DNA from: a virus
Virus record (IMG/VR): IMGVR_UViG_3300008262_000304
Span: 1-32,035 of that record
Direction: 5' to 3' (one strand)
Length of the DNA: 32,035 bases
Shown: piece after piece, positions 14,826 to 21,982 of the stretch
How the letters are laid out: every line of letters starts with the position of its first letter
How positions within the stretch are numbered: the stretch's first letter is position 1
The notes under the pieces: generated by a model
The model's input: only the letters and a program-made list of their open reading frames with translations
What the model was told of the DNA's origin: nothing
Database searches by the model: none
Program-made: the position numbers and the translations under genes

Positions 14826-15197
14826 TTAGTCCTTATAAGAGCCTTTGCTAATATCATTGCAAATATCTTCGTGCATTTTACCGCAAATTTCATTACATAG
14901 TTCTTCATCTAATTCTGTAGGAAGTTCTCTTATAGGAAACTTTTTAAGGTATGCTTTATAACCTTCTAATGCCGCTTGCTTGAAAATATTAGGAGAAGTT
15001 TTTAATCGCTTTTTATTTCCTTCTACACATTTTTGTACAGCAGGAAATACAAACTTACGATAGATATTATCGTCGTTATTTAGAAAAAAAGTAACATCTT
15101 CAATTAGATCAAAATCTAATACTGTGTTGTCCCCTTCTTTTCGAACAAACTCTAAATCTTTAATATTCTTGTTTTCTAGTAGTTCTCTAATACGCAT
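14826..15197 (-). CDS. Late-block protein with capsid-targeting-like leader (123 aa)
   Basis: Start set to ATG 15197, giving MRIRELLENKNIKDLEF; the longer frame to 15224 begins inside the leader hairpin and is unlikely. The leader matches those of the next two genes (MLLRELF, MRLRELF) and contains IRE and LLE. The body is a mixed alpha/beta protein with LDFDLIEDVTFFLNNDDN and an acidic C-terminus carrying two Cys (ELCNEICGKMHEDICNDI, three Cys in all). First gene of the late block, about 50 nt after a GATAAATA promoter. Function unknown. Confidence 0.8.
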   Translation of the reverse strand: MRIRELLENKNIKDLEFVRKEGDNTVLDFDLIEDVTFFLNNDDNIYRKFVFPAVQKCVEGNKKRLKTSPNIFKQAALEGYKAYLKKFPIRELPTELDEELCNEICGKMHEDICNDISKGSYKD

Positions 15198-15219
15198 TTT
15201 TAAGCCCAGAAATATAGGT

Positions 15220-15236
15220 AGCACAAATTATGTGCT
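15220..15236 (-). other. Leader hairpin between late promoter and first late-block gene
   Basis: AGCACA and TGTGCT pair perfectly around a 5-nt loop. It would form at the 5' end of the late-block mRNA and could protect it from decay or set its translation level. Confidence 0.5.
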
Positions 15237-15243
15237 GATATCT

Positions 15244-15251
15244 TATTTATC
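15244..15251 (-). promoter_or_regulatory. T4-type late promoter (GATAAATA) for the 7.3-15.2 kb block
   Basis: GATAAATA in the gap between the stop at 15270 and the start at 15197, the best-placed late promoter in the window: intergenic and at the head of a co-directional gene block. Confidence 0.75.
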
Positions 15252-15269
15252 GCTTTGGGGCTTATAGGT

Positions 15270-15905
15270 TTAGGCTTTGGAAATGCGTTCTATCTTGTTT
15301 ATAGACCCGCCTAAATGCATTTTTGCAAGTAACAAGTTGTTGTTGCCTGTTATATAGAAGTAAGTTCCACCCCAACTTTGAGGCTTGCTCAGTTCTTTTT
15401 TGCAACTTTTTGTAATTTTAACTTTGCTGTTTGACTCAGCCCAAGTTATAAATGCAGAGTGTTCTTGACTAGTTTTACCTAATGTAACTTTATAGTCAAA
15501 AGGAACTTTTGGTAAAATTACTACTCCGCTTTCTAAAGTTAGATTTTCGGGAGGCAAGCAGACATATTTTACATGATCTTGGTCTAGTTTAATCAGCTGA
15601 TCAATATCTTTTTTATTATTTGTATAAAAGCTAATATACGGAGTTTCTACCCGTAGTTCATAGCTATTAGTTTTTGCAAAAAATTTACAAAGACTAGTTG
15701 CATAATCTAAATCTTCTTGAGACCTAATAGCTGTATCAAGTCTTACGTATGGTCTGCCTTTATTTTTGTTTAAGTCAACTTGTTTTAATGCAGATAATAT
15801 ATGATCTAAATCTTTGTATCGGAATAGATGTGCGCCAGCACATACCAGTACAATTTTATACTGGTATGTGTTTTTAAACAATTGGTTAGTTGTTTTGAAG
15901 AACAT
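15270..15905 (-). CDS. Conserved hypothetical protein downstream of clpA (211 aa)
   Basis: Start taken as ATG 15905 (MFFKTTNQLF), overlapping the clpA end by 20 nt. Mixed alpha/beta with paired strands (YKIVLVCAGAHLFRYKD; ELRVETPYISFYTNNK; VKYVCLPPENLTL) and a C-terminus KMHLGGSINKIERI. The C-terminal style is that of conserved T4-like marine phage proteins, but I do not recognise a function. It is read with dnaJ and clpA from the promoter near 19.1 kb. Linkage to clpA makes an adaptor or substrate role conceivable, without motif support. Confidence 0.8.
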   Translation of the reverse strand: MFFKTTNQLFKNTYQYKIVLVCAGAHLFRYKDLDHILSALKQVDLNKNKGRPYVRLDTAIRSQEDLDYATSLCKFFAKTNSYELRVETPYISFYTNNKKDIDQLIKLDQDHVKYVCLPPENLTLESGVVILPKVPFDYKVTLGKTSQEHSAFITWAESNSKVKITKSCKKELSKPQSWGGTYFYITGNNNLLLAKMHLGGSINKIERISKA

Positions 15906-18168
15906 TATCAATAATTGTTATACTATTATCAGCAGTTAATAGTGGAACTCTAGCAGTTTTTGGTTTGGATACTAGTTGTAGTTTATTATCTTCTACAGAA
16001 ATAGTTAGCCAGCCACCGCCTTTAAGGTCACCAAACAACATCATCCTTGCTAGATCCCTTTTAATTTCTTTGTCTATAACCCGCTGTAATGGTCTTGCAC
16101 CCATCTTGTCGTCAAAACCTTTATCAATAAGCCAACTCATTGCCTCATTAGTGATTTTAATTTTAATACCTTTATCTTTAACTTGTGTACGCATGTCGTC
16201 GATAAACTTCTCAACAACTTTATACATTGTATCTCTGTTAAGTTTGTTAAAGGTAATTATGCCATCTAATCTATTTCTAAATTCAGGTGCAAAAAACTTT
16301 TTAAGATCTGCATCGCTGTAGTCCTTAGATTGGCTACCAAACCCAATTTGATTCTTTTCTGCTGACTGTGCGCCAGCATTGGTTGTAAGAATGAGTATTA
16401 AGTTGCGGCAATCTGCACGTTTACCGTTTGACCCAGTAATAAAACCGTTATCCATCATCTGTAGCAATACTGTGCTAACATCTGGATGTGACTTTTCAAC
16501 TTCGTCAAATAACAGAACAGCATTTGGGTTCTCTTGAATCTGTGTAATAAGCATACCAGTATTCTCTTCAAACCCAACATATCCTGGAGGGCTTCCAATC
16601 AACTTGCTGATGCTGTGCTTTTCTTGATATTCTGACATATCAAATCGTAACAGCTTTACTCCTAAATGCTTGGCTAAAGATTTTGCTGTTTCTGTCTTAC
16701 CACACCCTGTTGGTCCCATGAATACAAATGAACCAATAGGTTTATTTTCAGGTTTAAGTCCTGCCTGTGCCACAACAATTTTATCTACAATGTCAATAAC
16801 AGCATGTTCTTGTCCGTACACTTCTGATTTAATATTATCTTCTAATTTTGACAAATTCACGCTCTCAGTTTCCATAACTTGCTCTTCTGGTAAGTTTACA
16901 GCTTTAGAAATTTCAAATTGAATTTCTTTTTCAGTAACTACTCTTTCGTCTGCAAGTTTCAAATTGAATCTAGAACACGCACAATCGATTAAATCAATAG
17001 CCTTGTCTGGAAGTTTTTTATCTGCTTGATATTTGACACTTAATTTTATTGATGCTTGAAGAGCATCTTCTTTAATTTTTACATTATGATGACTTTCGTA
17101 ATACTTCTTAATTCCTTTAAGAATTTGTAAAGTCATCTCTTCTGAAGGCTCGTCAACAGTGATGCGTTGGAATCGACGCATTAACGCACGATCTTTTTCA
17201 AAGTGCTTGCGATATTCTTCCCAGGTTGTTGATGCTACAACTTTGATGTTACCTTTGCTTAGTGCTGGCTTCATCATATTGGCAAGATCGTTGGCACTAT
17301 TACCAGCCGAACCAGCACCGCTGATCATGTGGGCCTCGTCAATAAACAATACCGTCTTACCTTTCTTGCCTAGAGCCTTGAGTACCATTTTGAAACGTTC
17401 TTCAAAATCACCTCGATATTTACTACCAGCAAGCATTGAACTTATATCTAAGTTATAAACTGTATAGTCTTTAAGGAAATCTGGAATAGCACCCCTAACA
17501 ATATTGTAAGCAAGTCCTTCTGCTATAGCAGTCTTACCTACACCCGGATCACCAACTAAAATAACATTACTTTTAGACCTACGCCCTAGTGCTAATGAGA
17601 TTTGTTCTAGTTCGTCTATTCTTCCAATAACTGGATCAATTTTATTTTTCTTAACTTGATCATTTAAGTTAGTTGTAAATGCTTGTAAAGCCTTAGAACT
17701 TTGACCGTCTGGTTGTTCTTGTTCTTCTTGCTCAACAGACTCGTTGTTTAGGTAATCAGCAAATTTGTCTTTATCAATTTCTGCTTTAGCAATAAAATAA
17801 AATGCATATGATCTTTTTTCGCTCATCATAGCAATAAAAACATCACTGGGATCTATTCTCTGTCTTCCGTTAAAAAGAACTTGTGTAAACGCTCTATTAA
17901 GCACACGTTCTACACTCTGTGTCTTTCGAGGTTTTACAACTACGTCTGGTACTGTAATTTCGCTGCATTTAAATTCTAAATAGTCTGCAAGATCTTTTCT
18001 TAGACCTTCGACATTAGCACCGTAGCCTTGAACAGTATTACTAAACGGTTCGTCAGCGAGCATTGCAAACAGTAGATGCTCTATAGTTAAATATTCGTGA
18101 TGGAGTTTTTTTGCTGTTTCAATTGCTTTTTCAAAAACACTTTGCAAATTCTCGCTTGGCTCTACCAT
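15886..18168 (-). CDS. clpA: ClpA-type AAA+ unfoldase
   Basis: 760 aa (E. coli ClpA 758), with all parts present. It has a Clp N-domain (about 1-140), a first AAA+ module with GDPGVGKT (206-213) and VLFIDEAH (273-280), and a second AAA+ module with GPTGCGKT (485-492) and VLLFDEVE (551-558). GYVGFEENTG forms a pore loop. IGF at 608-610 sits where ClpA carries its IGL/F loop for docking on ClpP, so the phage protein should still engage a ClpP. No clpP is in the window, so it may capture host ClpP and redirect proteolysis during infection, or act alone as an unfoldase. AAGGA lies 6 bases before the ATG. It follows dnaJ in one operon. Confidence 0.95.
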   Translation of the reverse strand: MVEPSENLQSVFEKAIETAKKLHHEYLTIEHLLFAMLADEPFSNTVQGYGANVEGLRKDLADYLEFKCSEITVPDVVVKPRKTQSVERVLNRAFTQVLFNGRQRIDPSDVFIAMMSEKRSYAFYFIAKAEIDKDKFADYLNNESVEQEEQEQPDGQSSKALQAFTTNLNDQVKKNKIDPVIGRIDELEQISLALGRRSKSNVILVGDPGVGKTAIAEGLAYNIVRGAIPDFLKDYTVYNLDISSMLAGSKYRGDFEERFKMVLKALGKKGKTVLFIDEAHMISGAGSAGNSANDLANMMKPALSKGNIKVVASTTWEEYRKHFEKDRALMRRFQRITVDEPSEEMTLQILKGIKKYYESHHNVKIKEDALQASIKLSVKYQADKKLPDKAIDLIDCACSRFNLKLADERVVTEKEIQFEISKAVNLPEEQVMETESVNLSKLEDNIKSEVYGQEHAVIDIVDKIVVAQAGLKPENKPIGSFVFMGPTGCGKTETAKSLAKHLGVKLLRFDMSEYQEKHSISKLIGSPPGYVGFEENTGMLITQIQENPNAVLLFDEVEKSHPDVSTVLLQMMDNGFITGSNGKRADCRNLILILTTNAGAQSAEKNQIGFGSQSKDYSDADLKKFFAPEFRNRLDGIITFNKLNRDTMYKVVEKFIDDMRTQVKDKGIKIKITNEAMSWLIDKGFDDKMGARPLQRVIDKEIKRDLARMMLFGDLKGGGWLTISVEDNKLQLVSKPKTARVPLLTADNSITIIDNVLQNN

Positions 18169-18218
18169 TTTGTATCCTTATAAGTTTTTCTTAATTTTAC
18201 ATTTCTTATTTTAAGAAG

Positions 18219-19061
18219 TCAAGACGATTTAGTAATTTTATCATTTAAAATTTTTAATTGATTTACTAAATTTGGATCAGTAACAGCTGGAGTTTGTATT
18301 TTTACAACTGTAACAAATCTTCCTATTTTTCCCGAATGTGGGTTTTTAAAACCATTACCGTTTGAAGCATACTCAGATCCCGATTCTATGCCAGGCTTTA
18401 GATCAAGATCCATACTCTGCCCATTAATTTTAGTTACTTTTTTCCTACAACCGATCATAGCTTCGATTGGAGTAATTGCTACTACAGCATATAAATCATC
18501 GCCTCTCCTTTCAAACTCAGGATCCGGAGCAACGATAATTGTAACGTTTAAGTTACCTCGTTGAATATTAGGATTAGAGTCGTCGCCTAATCCTTGATAT
18601 CTAATAGTGTCCCCATGACAAATACCTTCGGGGAGATTTATAACTACAGTTTGCGACTTTCCACTAGGTAGTCTATAATTGGCTTCTAGTTGCTTACCTA
18701 AAAAACTGTCTAATAATGATATTTGACATTGAATGTTCAAGTCTCTATTTTTTACTGATCTTCTTTGGAATCCAAAAATATCACCGAACGGACTATTCAT
18801 GCCGCCAAACATATCATTAAACCCGGCATTACCTGTATGAAAGTGAAATTGATGTCCGTCGCCGAACTTTCGTTGATTATCGTAGTCCGCTTTTTTTTGA
18901 GGATTGCTTAGTGTATCGTATGCAACACTGATATCCTTAAAAAGATTTTGATCACCGCCTTTATCGGGATGGTGTTTATTAGCCAAGCCTCTATAGGCTT
19001 TTTTTATTTCGTCTGGGCTTGCAGATTCGTTAATACCTAAAATCTTATAGTAGTCATTCAT
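18219..19061 (-). CDS. dnaJ: DnaJ/CbpA-type J-domain co-chaperone
   Basis: 280 aa. The N-terminal J domain (1-65) has HPD at 31-33, which stimulates DnaK ATPase. A Gly/Phe-rich linker follows (about 70-100, FGGMNSPFGDIFGF), then C-terminal peptide-binding domains (GDTIRYQGLGDD; RRGDDLYAVVAITPIEAMIG; GRFVTVVKIQTP). No CxxCxGxG zinc finger is present, so it is the CbpA/type II architecture. It should recruit host DnaK because no phage DnaK is seen. It heads an operon with clpA and has its own sigma70-like promoter; no obvious Shine-Dalgarno precedes the ATG. A 6-bp AT-rich hairpin (18203-18217) follows its stop and is unlikely to terminate. Confidence 0.95.
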   Translation of the reverse strand: MNDYYKILGINESASPDEIKKAYRGLANKHHPDKGGDQNLFKDISVAYDTLSNPQKKADYDNQRKFGDGHQFHFHTGNAGFNDMFGGMNSPFGDIFGFQRRSVKNRDLNIQCQISLLDSFLGKQLEANYRLPSGKSQTVVINLPEGICHGDTIRYQGLGDDSNPNIQRGNLNVTIIVAPDPEFERRGDDLYAVVAITPIEAMIGCRKKVTKINGQSMDLDLKPGIESGSEYASNGNGFKNPHSGKIGRFVTVVKIQTPAVTDPNLVNQLKILNDKITKSS

Positions 19062-19071
19062 AGTCGTAAAA

Positions 19072-19115
19072 ACAGGTCAAGTAATATAGATAGTACTATA
19101 TTTACACTGACCTGT
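19072..19115 (-). terminator. Terminator closing the lysis-side operon, overlapping the dnaJ promoter
   Basis: Minus-strand ACAGGTCA pairs with TGACCTGT. The inner arms (TATAG with CTATA plus flanking bases, one bulge) extend the stem, and TTTTT follows. The loop holds the -10 of the dnaJ promoter and the 5' arm overlaps its -35, so one 50-bp element ends one transcript and starts the next. Confidence 0.7.
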
Positions 19116-19118
19116 CAA
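19090..19118 (-). promoter_or_regulatory. Sigma70-like promoter for dnaJ-clpA
   Basis: Minus-strand perfect TTGACA (19113-19118), 17-nt spacer, TACTAT (19090-19095). The dnaJ start is about 30 nt downstream of the -10. Confidence 0.75.
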
Positions 19119-19130
19119 GCGGTTTGAATT

Positions 19131-19346
19131 TTATTTCTTTTTCGCTGATTCTGGAACTTTTTCACCTTCTACTTTTTTGTGTACTTTAATTTTTTTACAC
19201 TCTTGAACGGGCTTATTAGTTTTCTTATCCATTACAGCCTTACCGTCTTTACCGACTTTATCTTTACAAACTTCTTTTACTTCACCACCAGCATACGCAT
19301 TTCCAGCAAGAGCCAATGATGTTAATAGTGCAAATAATAGTTTCAT
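19131..19346 (-). CDS. Small secreted (signal-peptide) lysine-rich protein
   Basis: 71 aa. It has a clear Sec signal: MKLLFALLTSLALAGNAYAG with an AYA cleavage site around residue 19-20. The mature part is ~50 residues, strongly basic, with two Cys (VCKDKV and QECKKI) that could form a disulfide in the periplasm. AAGGA precedes the ATG. It is the last gene of the lysis-side operon, directly before the terminator. A periplasmic role near lysis or envelope modification is inferred; no family recognised. Confidence 0.8.
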   Translation of the reverse strand: MKLLFALLTSLALAGNAYAGGEVKEVCKDKVGKDGKAVMDKKTNKPVQECKKIKVHKKVEGEKVPESAKKK

Positions 19347-19358
19347 TTTAATTTTCCT

Positions 19359-19889
19359 TTATAAAACTGGATCATCGCCTTGTGGTACAATTTTCTTACC
19401 ACCGGCTGTTGTTGTTATAGGTGCTGATCCAAAACTATTTGTTACTGGCGGAACAGCGCCAAATCCTGGTTGACTTGAACCAAACCCACCAGATCCTTGA
19501 GAAGGTGTACCGAATGCTGAAGGGCCACCAAAGTTGTTATTAGTCATTGCTCCTTGATTGCTACCAAACCCACCTGACACATTTCCGGTCATGTTAACGT
19601 TAGTGGTAGTTGCTGTAGGATTTGCTGCTGTGCCTGCTAATTTTTCCTGTGTACGACCAAATGCTGCAATACCTAAAACAGCACCCATTGCGATATGGAA
19701 TAAACCAGCACCTTGTAATGTTAGTGGATTCCATTGTGTTATTGGCATTTTCATAGATGCTTGTAATAGACTCCATAACACTGGAAATACAGCCATATCT
19801 AATACACAGATCAACATATACATCCAACCCATCATTGGACGCCATAAATTTTGCATCCAGTTAGGATCTGATTTCTTTTCTTCTGTCAT
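19359..19889 (-). CDS. Holin-like membrane protein with Gly/Asn-rich tail
   Basis: 176 aa. The N-terminal half has the pattern WRPMMGWMYMLICVLDMAVF then FPVLWSLLQ and LQGAGLFHIAMGAVLGIAA, which resembles three-TM phage/GTA holins (WRP..GW.Y opening). The second half (about 95-176) is low-complexity Gly, Asn, Ser, Phe and Pro (GGFGSNQGAMTNNNFGG and similar), unusual for holins. AGGAG lies upstream of the ATG. It sits in a cassette with a GH19 endolysin and a spanin-like pair, supporting a role in timed membrane permeabilisation. Holin identity is by resemblance and context. Confidence 0.7.
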   Translation of the reverse strand: MTEEKKSDPNWMQNLWRPMMGWMYMLICVLDMAVFPVLWSLLQASMKMPITQWNPLTLQGAGLFHIAMGAVLGIAAFGRTQEKLAGTAANPTATTTNVNMTGNVSGGFGSNQGAMTNNNFGGPSAFGTPSQGSGGFGSSQPGFGAVPPVTNSFGSAPITTTAGGKKIVPQGDDPVL

Positions 19890-19901
19890 CTCAAATTCTC
19901 C

Positions 19902-20465
19902 TTAAAACCAAAGCATTAAGCCATTTAGGCTTAATACTATTCCAAATCCTGCTACTACAAAACTGCCCCAGAACATTGGCATGCTAACTGCTAAAATACT
20001 TGCAGATAGCACAACAATAGCTAGTTGATATGCTGTACTTGCATATCCAATCCATGGACTGGATTTTTTAGCTTCTTCGCGAGCGGCTTCCATTGCTCTT
20101 GCTTTTTCAGCAATTTCTTTCTTGTCAGCATCCATACGCTCTTTCTCAGCCATGAACTCTGCTTTTAGTTTTGGATCATTAGTTGTCTTAGCGGCAATTT
20201 CGTAGCTAACACCACGACCTGCTTTAGCTTGATACTGTGCCCATGTATTGTTAGCACCTAGTGTATTGTTAAGAACTGTAGAACTTAACTTGCCGCCGTA
20301 CCATGCATTAACGGCTAAGAATAAAGCAAATACGGAAATAACCATACCTGCTTTGTCTTTAATCTTTGCTTCACGTTCGCTACGTGAACCAGGTGCAGGC
20401 TTGGGTGCATCTGGATCTTTTACTTCTTTAGTAAAAATTTTTAAAACTGAATCTACTACGCTCAT
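19902..20465 (-). CDS. DUF4337-like membrane protein
   Basis: 187 aa. One N-terminal membrane segment (about 41-56, MVISVFALFLAVNAWYGG), then NTWAQYQAKAGR, a long charged coiled coil (about 110-140, EKERMDADKKEIAEKARAME), and two C-terminal membrane segments (YQLAIVVLSASILAVSMPMF; FVVAGFGIVLSLNGLMLW). The TM, W..YQAK, coiled coil, TM-TM order is that of DUF4337 proteins, of unknown function. AAGGAG five bases before the ATG. In the lysis-side operon; it may assist holin or spanin function. Confidence 0.75.
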   Translation of the reverse strand: MSVVDSVLKIFTKEVKDPDAPKPAPGSRSEREAKIKDKAGMVISVFALFLAVNAWYGGKLSSTVLNNTLGANNTWAQYQAKAGRGVSYEIAAKTTNDPKLKAEFMAEKERMDADKKEIAEKARAMEAAREEAKKSSPWIGYASTAYQLAIVVLSASILAVSMPMFWGSFVVAGFGIVLSLNGLMLWF

Positions 20466-20477
20466 TTCTGCTCCTTA

Positions 20478-20594
20478 TTAACTTTTAGTAAAAAAACTTT
20501 TTACTTTTGCTTGTATTGCTGCTGCCCAACTAGGTTGTGGAAAATTCCAACCAATGAATGCGCCTACGGCTATCCACAATAATGTATCTAACAT
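20478..20594 (-). CDS. Tiny membrane protein (38 aa)
   Basis: ATG at 20592-20594 with AAGGAG upstream, stop TAA at 20478-20480. It reads MLDTLLWIAVGAFIGWNFPQ, then PSWAAAIQAKVKSFFTKS: one N-terminal membrane segment, then a PQPSWA turn and a short amphipathic basic helix. The next gene's AAGGAG follows its stop at once. Small one-TM proteins in lysis cassettes are often holin or antiholin-like, but nothing proves that here. Confidence 0.8.
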   Translation of the reverse strand: MLDTLLWIAVGAFIGWNFPQPSWAAAIQAKVKSFFTKS

Positions 20595-20615
20595 GATCCG
20601 CTCCTTTGTATACTT

Positions 20616-20882
20616 CTATTTAATTGAATCGTAAATTTTTTTGTTTTCCTGGTACCATTGATTCCACGCATCTACTTTAATACGGCACTCATGATACTTG
20701 CTGTAATTTTTTACTACAACTTCTAGGGTTTTACTTAATTCTTTTGTACCAGGTTCAACTTTGTCAAGATCTGGGCAAGATTTAGTTAGTTCCTCTGGTG
20801 CTTGAGGAAAACTTATTTTTACAGGTACTGTTGTTGAGCACCCAGCTAATAGAATTAATGATGCTACTAAAATGTACTTCAT
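20616..20882 (-). CDS. Lipoprotein, candidate outer-membrane spanin subunit
   Basis: 88 aa. The lipoprotein signal is MKYILVASLILLAGCSTTVP with lipobox LAGC (Cys15). The mature protein of ~74 residues is mainly helical with one Cys pair (SCPDL, HECRI). Its ATG overlaps the stop of the TM/coiled-coil gene (ATGA), which is typical of two-component spanin pairs (Rz/Rz1-like), where the lipoprotein spans from the outer membrane to meet the inner-membrane partner. Placed after the endolysin. Function inferred from architecture and order. Confidence 0.75.
   Translation of the reverse strand: MKYILVASLILLAGCSTTVPVKISFPQAPEELTKSCPDLDKVEPGTKELSKTLEVVVKNYSKYHECRIKVDAWNQWYQENKKIYDSIK
20617..20624 (-). 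promoter_or_regulatory. Possible late promoter (ATTAAATA, one mismatch)
   Basis: Lies about 23 nt before the 38-aa gene and overlaps the stop of the lipoprotein gene. It differs from N-ATAAATA at position 2, so it is weaker evidence than the GATAAATA sites. Confidence 0.35.
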
Positions 20883-21346
20883 TTTGTAGTCTCCTTAACA
20901 GGATCTTCAGATGCCTTGTTTAAAATATCAATAGCTTCTTCCGCCACTTCGCACTTAGCATCAATTTTAGCCGCAACTTCTTTTATTCTATCAATGTAAA
21001 CAACTTCCTGTTGTTTTACAATTTTTGTTTTGTAAACAATTTTTTCTTGTATCTTTACAGTAACTTGTTGGCTTTTCTCTTCAGCTACCCTAACTTTTTC
21101 TTCCATATCAGCAACTCTAGCTCTCCAACCCATTTCTGTACCGTACCCACCTAGTAAATAAGCCCCTGCGCCAAATAGCAACACACCAACAAATTCTGCT
21201 GGTAGTTTATATTGATTAATCATAGGAATCCATGTAACCAATTTACTTAGAACATAGAGCCCAACTCCTAAACCAAATAGGATGTAGTACACCCAGATAA
21301 ACAAACTATCTGGAACTAAACTCATCATCCATGATATTTGACTCAT
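20879..21346 (-). CDS. Membrane/coiled-coil protein, candidate inner-membrane spanin subunit
   Basis: 155 aa. Two N-terminal hydrophobic segments (about 14-35, DSLFIWVYYILFGLGVGLYV, and 50-68, FVGVLLFGAGAYLLGG). A long periplasmic-type coiled coil follows (about 73-130, ADMEEKVRVAEEKSQQVTVK through YIDRIKEVAAKIDAK) and then an acidic tail with one Cys. Rz-type i-spanins have one TM plus coiled coil; two segments are a variation. It lies between the GH19 endolysin and the lipoprotein, overlapping the latter. AGGAG eight bases before the ATG. Confidence 0.7.
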   Translation of the reverse strand: MSQISWMMSLVPDSLFIWVYYILFGLGVGLYVLSKLVTWIPMINQYKLPAEFVGVLLFGAGAYLLGGYGTEMGWRARVADMEEKVRVAEEKSQQVTVKIQEKIVYKTKIVKQQEVVYIDRIKEVAAKIDAKCEVAEEAIDILNKASEDPVKETTK

Positions 21347-21349
21347 CTA

Positions 21350-21982
21350 TTAATCTCCTAGAACATGCAGAGCGTGATTATAATGCTTGATACGATCTTC
21401 TAAACCAATAGTACCACCGTTAATACGTTTGGTCAATGTAAGGATATCTCCCTTGTCAGCCCATTGGTTTAAGTTGTTAGCTTCCCAGAACCATGCAGCT
21501 GATTGTACGCAACCTTCAAAAGTTGTTAAATGTTCGCCGGCTTCTTCTACACTAATCTCTAAACTTTCAGCATAGCGTTCGTAATTACTTTTACCAGTTA
21601 GTTGGATTAGTCCTCTGCCGCAATATCTCCATCCGTCGCCAGATTCTTCTGGGCCGTTACCCATACGATTTCCATATGCACGATTAGCAATCTTTTCTTG
21701 ATTGTGTGCGTACTGTCTTGCTATATCAATTGATGGAAAGTATTTTGGCCATACTTTCATCAAACTTTCAGCTTTGTAATTTAAATTTTCTTTAATAGCA
21801 CGATAGCCACCCGACTCGTGTGCTGTTTGTGCTAAGAACGCAGAAACCCGTGGTACTGTATTAATATCATAGTCTGGAAGAATCTGGCATATTGCTTCAA
21901 ACCAATGATCAGCGTGTGGAGGATTTCCTCCTACGCACTCTTTAAACTTTGCTAGTGTAAAATTAAAATTAAATCCGCTCAT
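21350..21982 (-). CDS. GH19-family endolysin
   Basis: 210 aa, single chitinase-class (glycoside hydrolase 19) domain that cleaves the glycan strand of peptidoglycan. Signature: FLAQTAHESGGYR with catalytic Glu56; then LNYKAESLMKVWPKYFP; and GDGWRYCGRGLIQLTGKSNY, the second conserved block, with a nearby Glu (PEESGDG, 112-113) as second acid. No signal peptide, so export needs a holin. The start overlaps the previous stop by one base (TAATG). First gene of the lysis cassette: endolysin, TM/coiled coil, lipoprotein, 38-aa TM, DUF4337, holin-like. Confidence 0.92.
   Translation of the reverse strand: MSGFNFNFTLAKFKECVGGNPPHADHWFEAICQILPDYDINTVPRVSAFLAQTAHESGGYRAIKENLNYKAESLMKVWPKYFPSIDIARQYAHNQEKIANRAYGNRMGNGPEESGDGWRYCGRGLIQLTGKSNYERYAESLEISVEEAGEHLTTFEGCVQSAAWFWEANNLNQWADKGDILTLTKRINGGTIGLEDRIKHYNHALHVLGD

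Noticed and set aside
18203-18217. Terminator between dnaJ and clpA
   Set aside because: Only a 6-bp AT-rich stem with a 3-nt loop and no T tract; the genes look co-transcribed.
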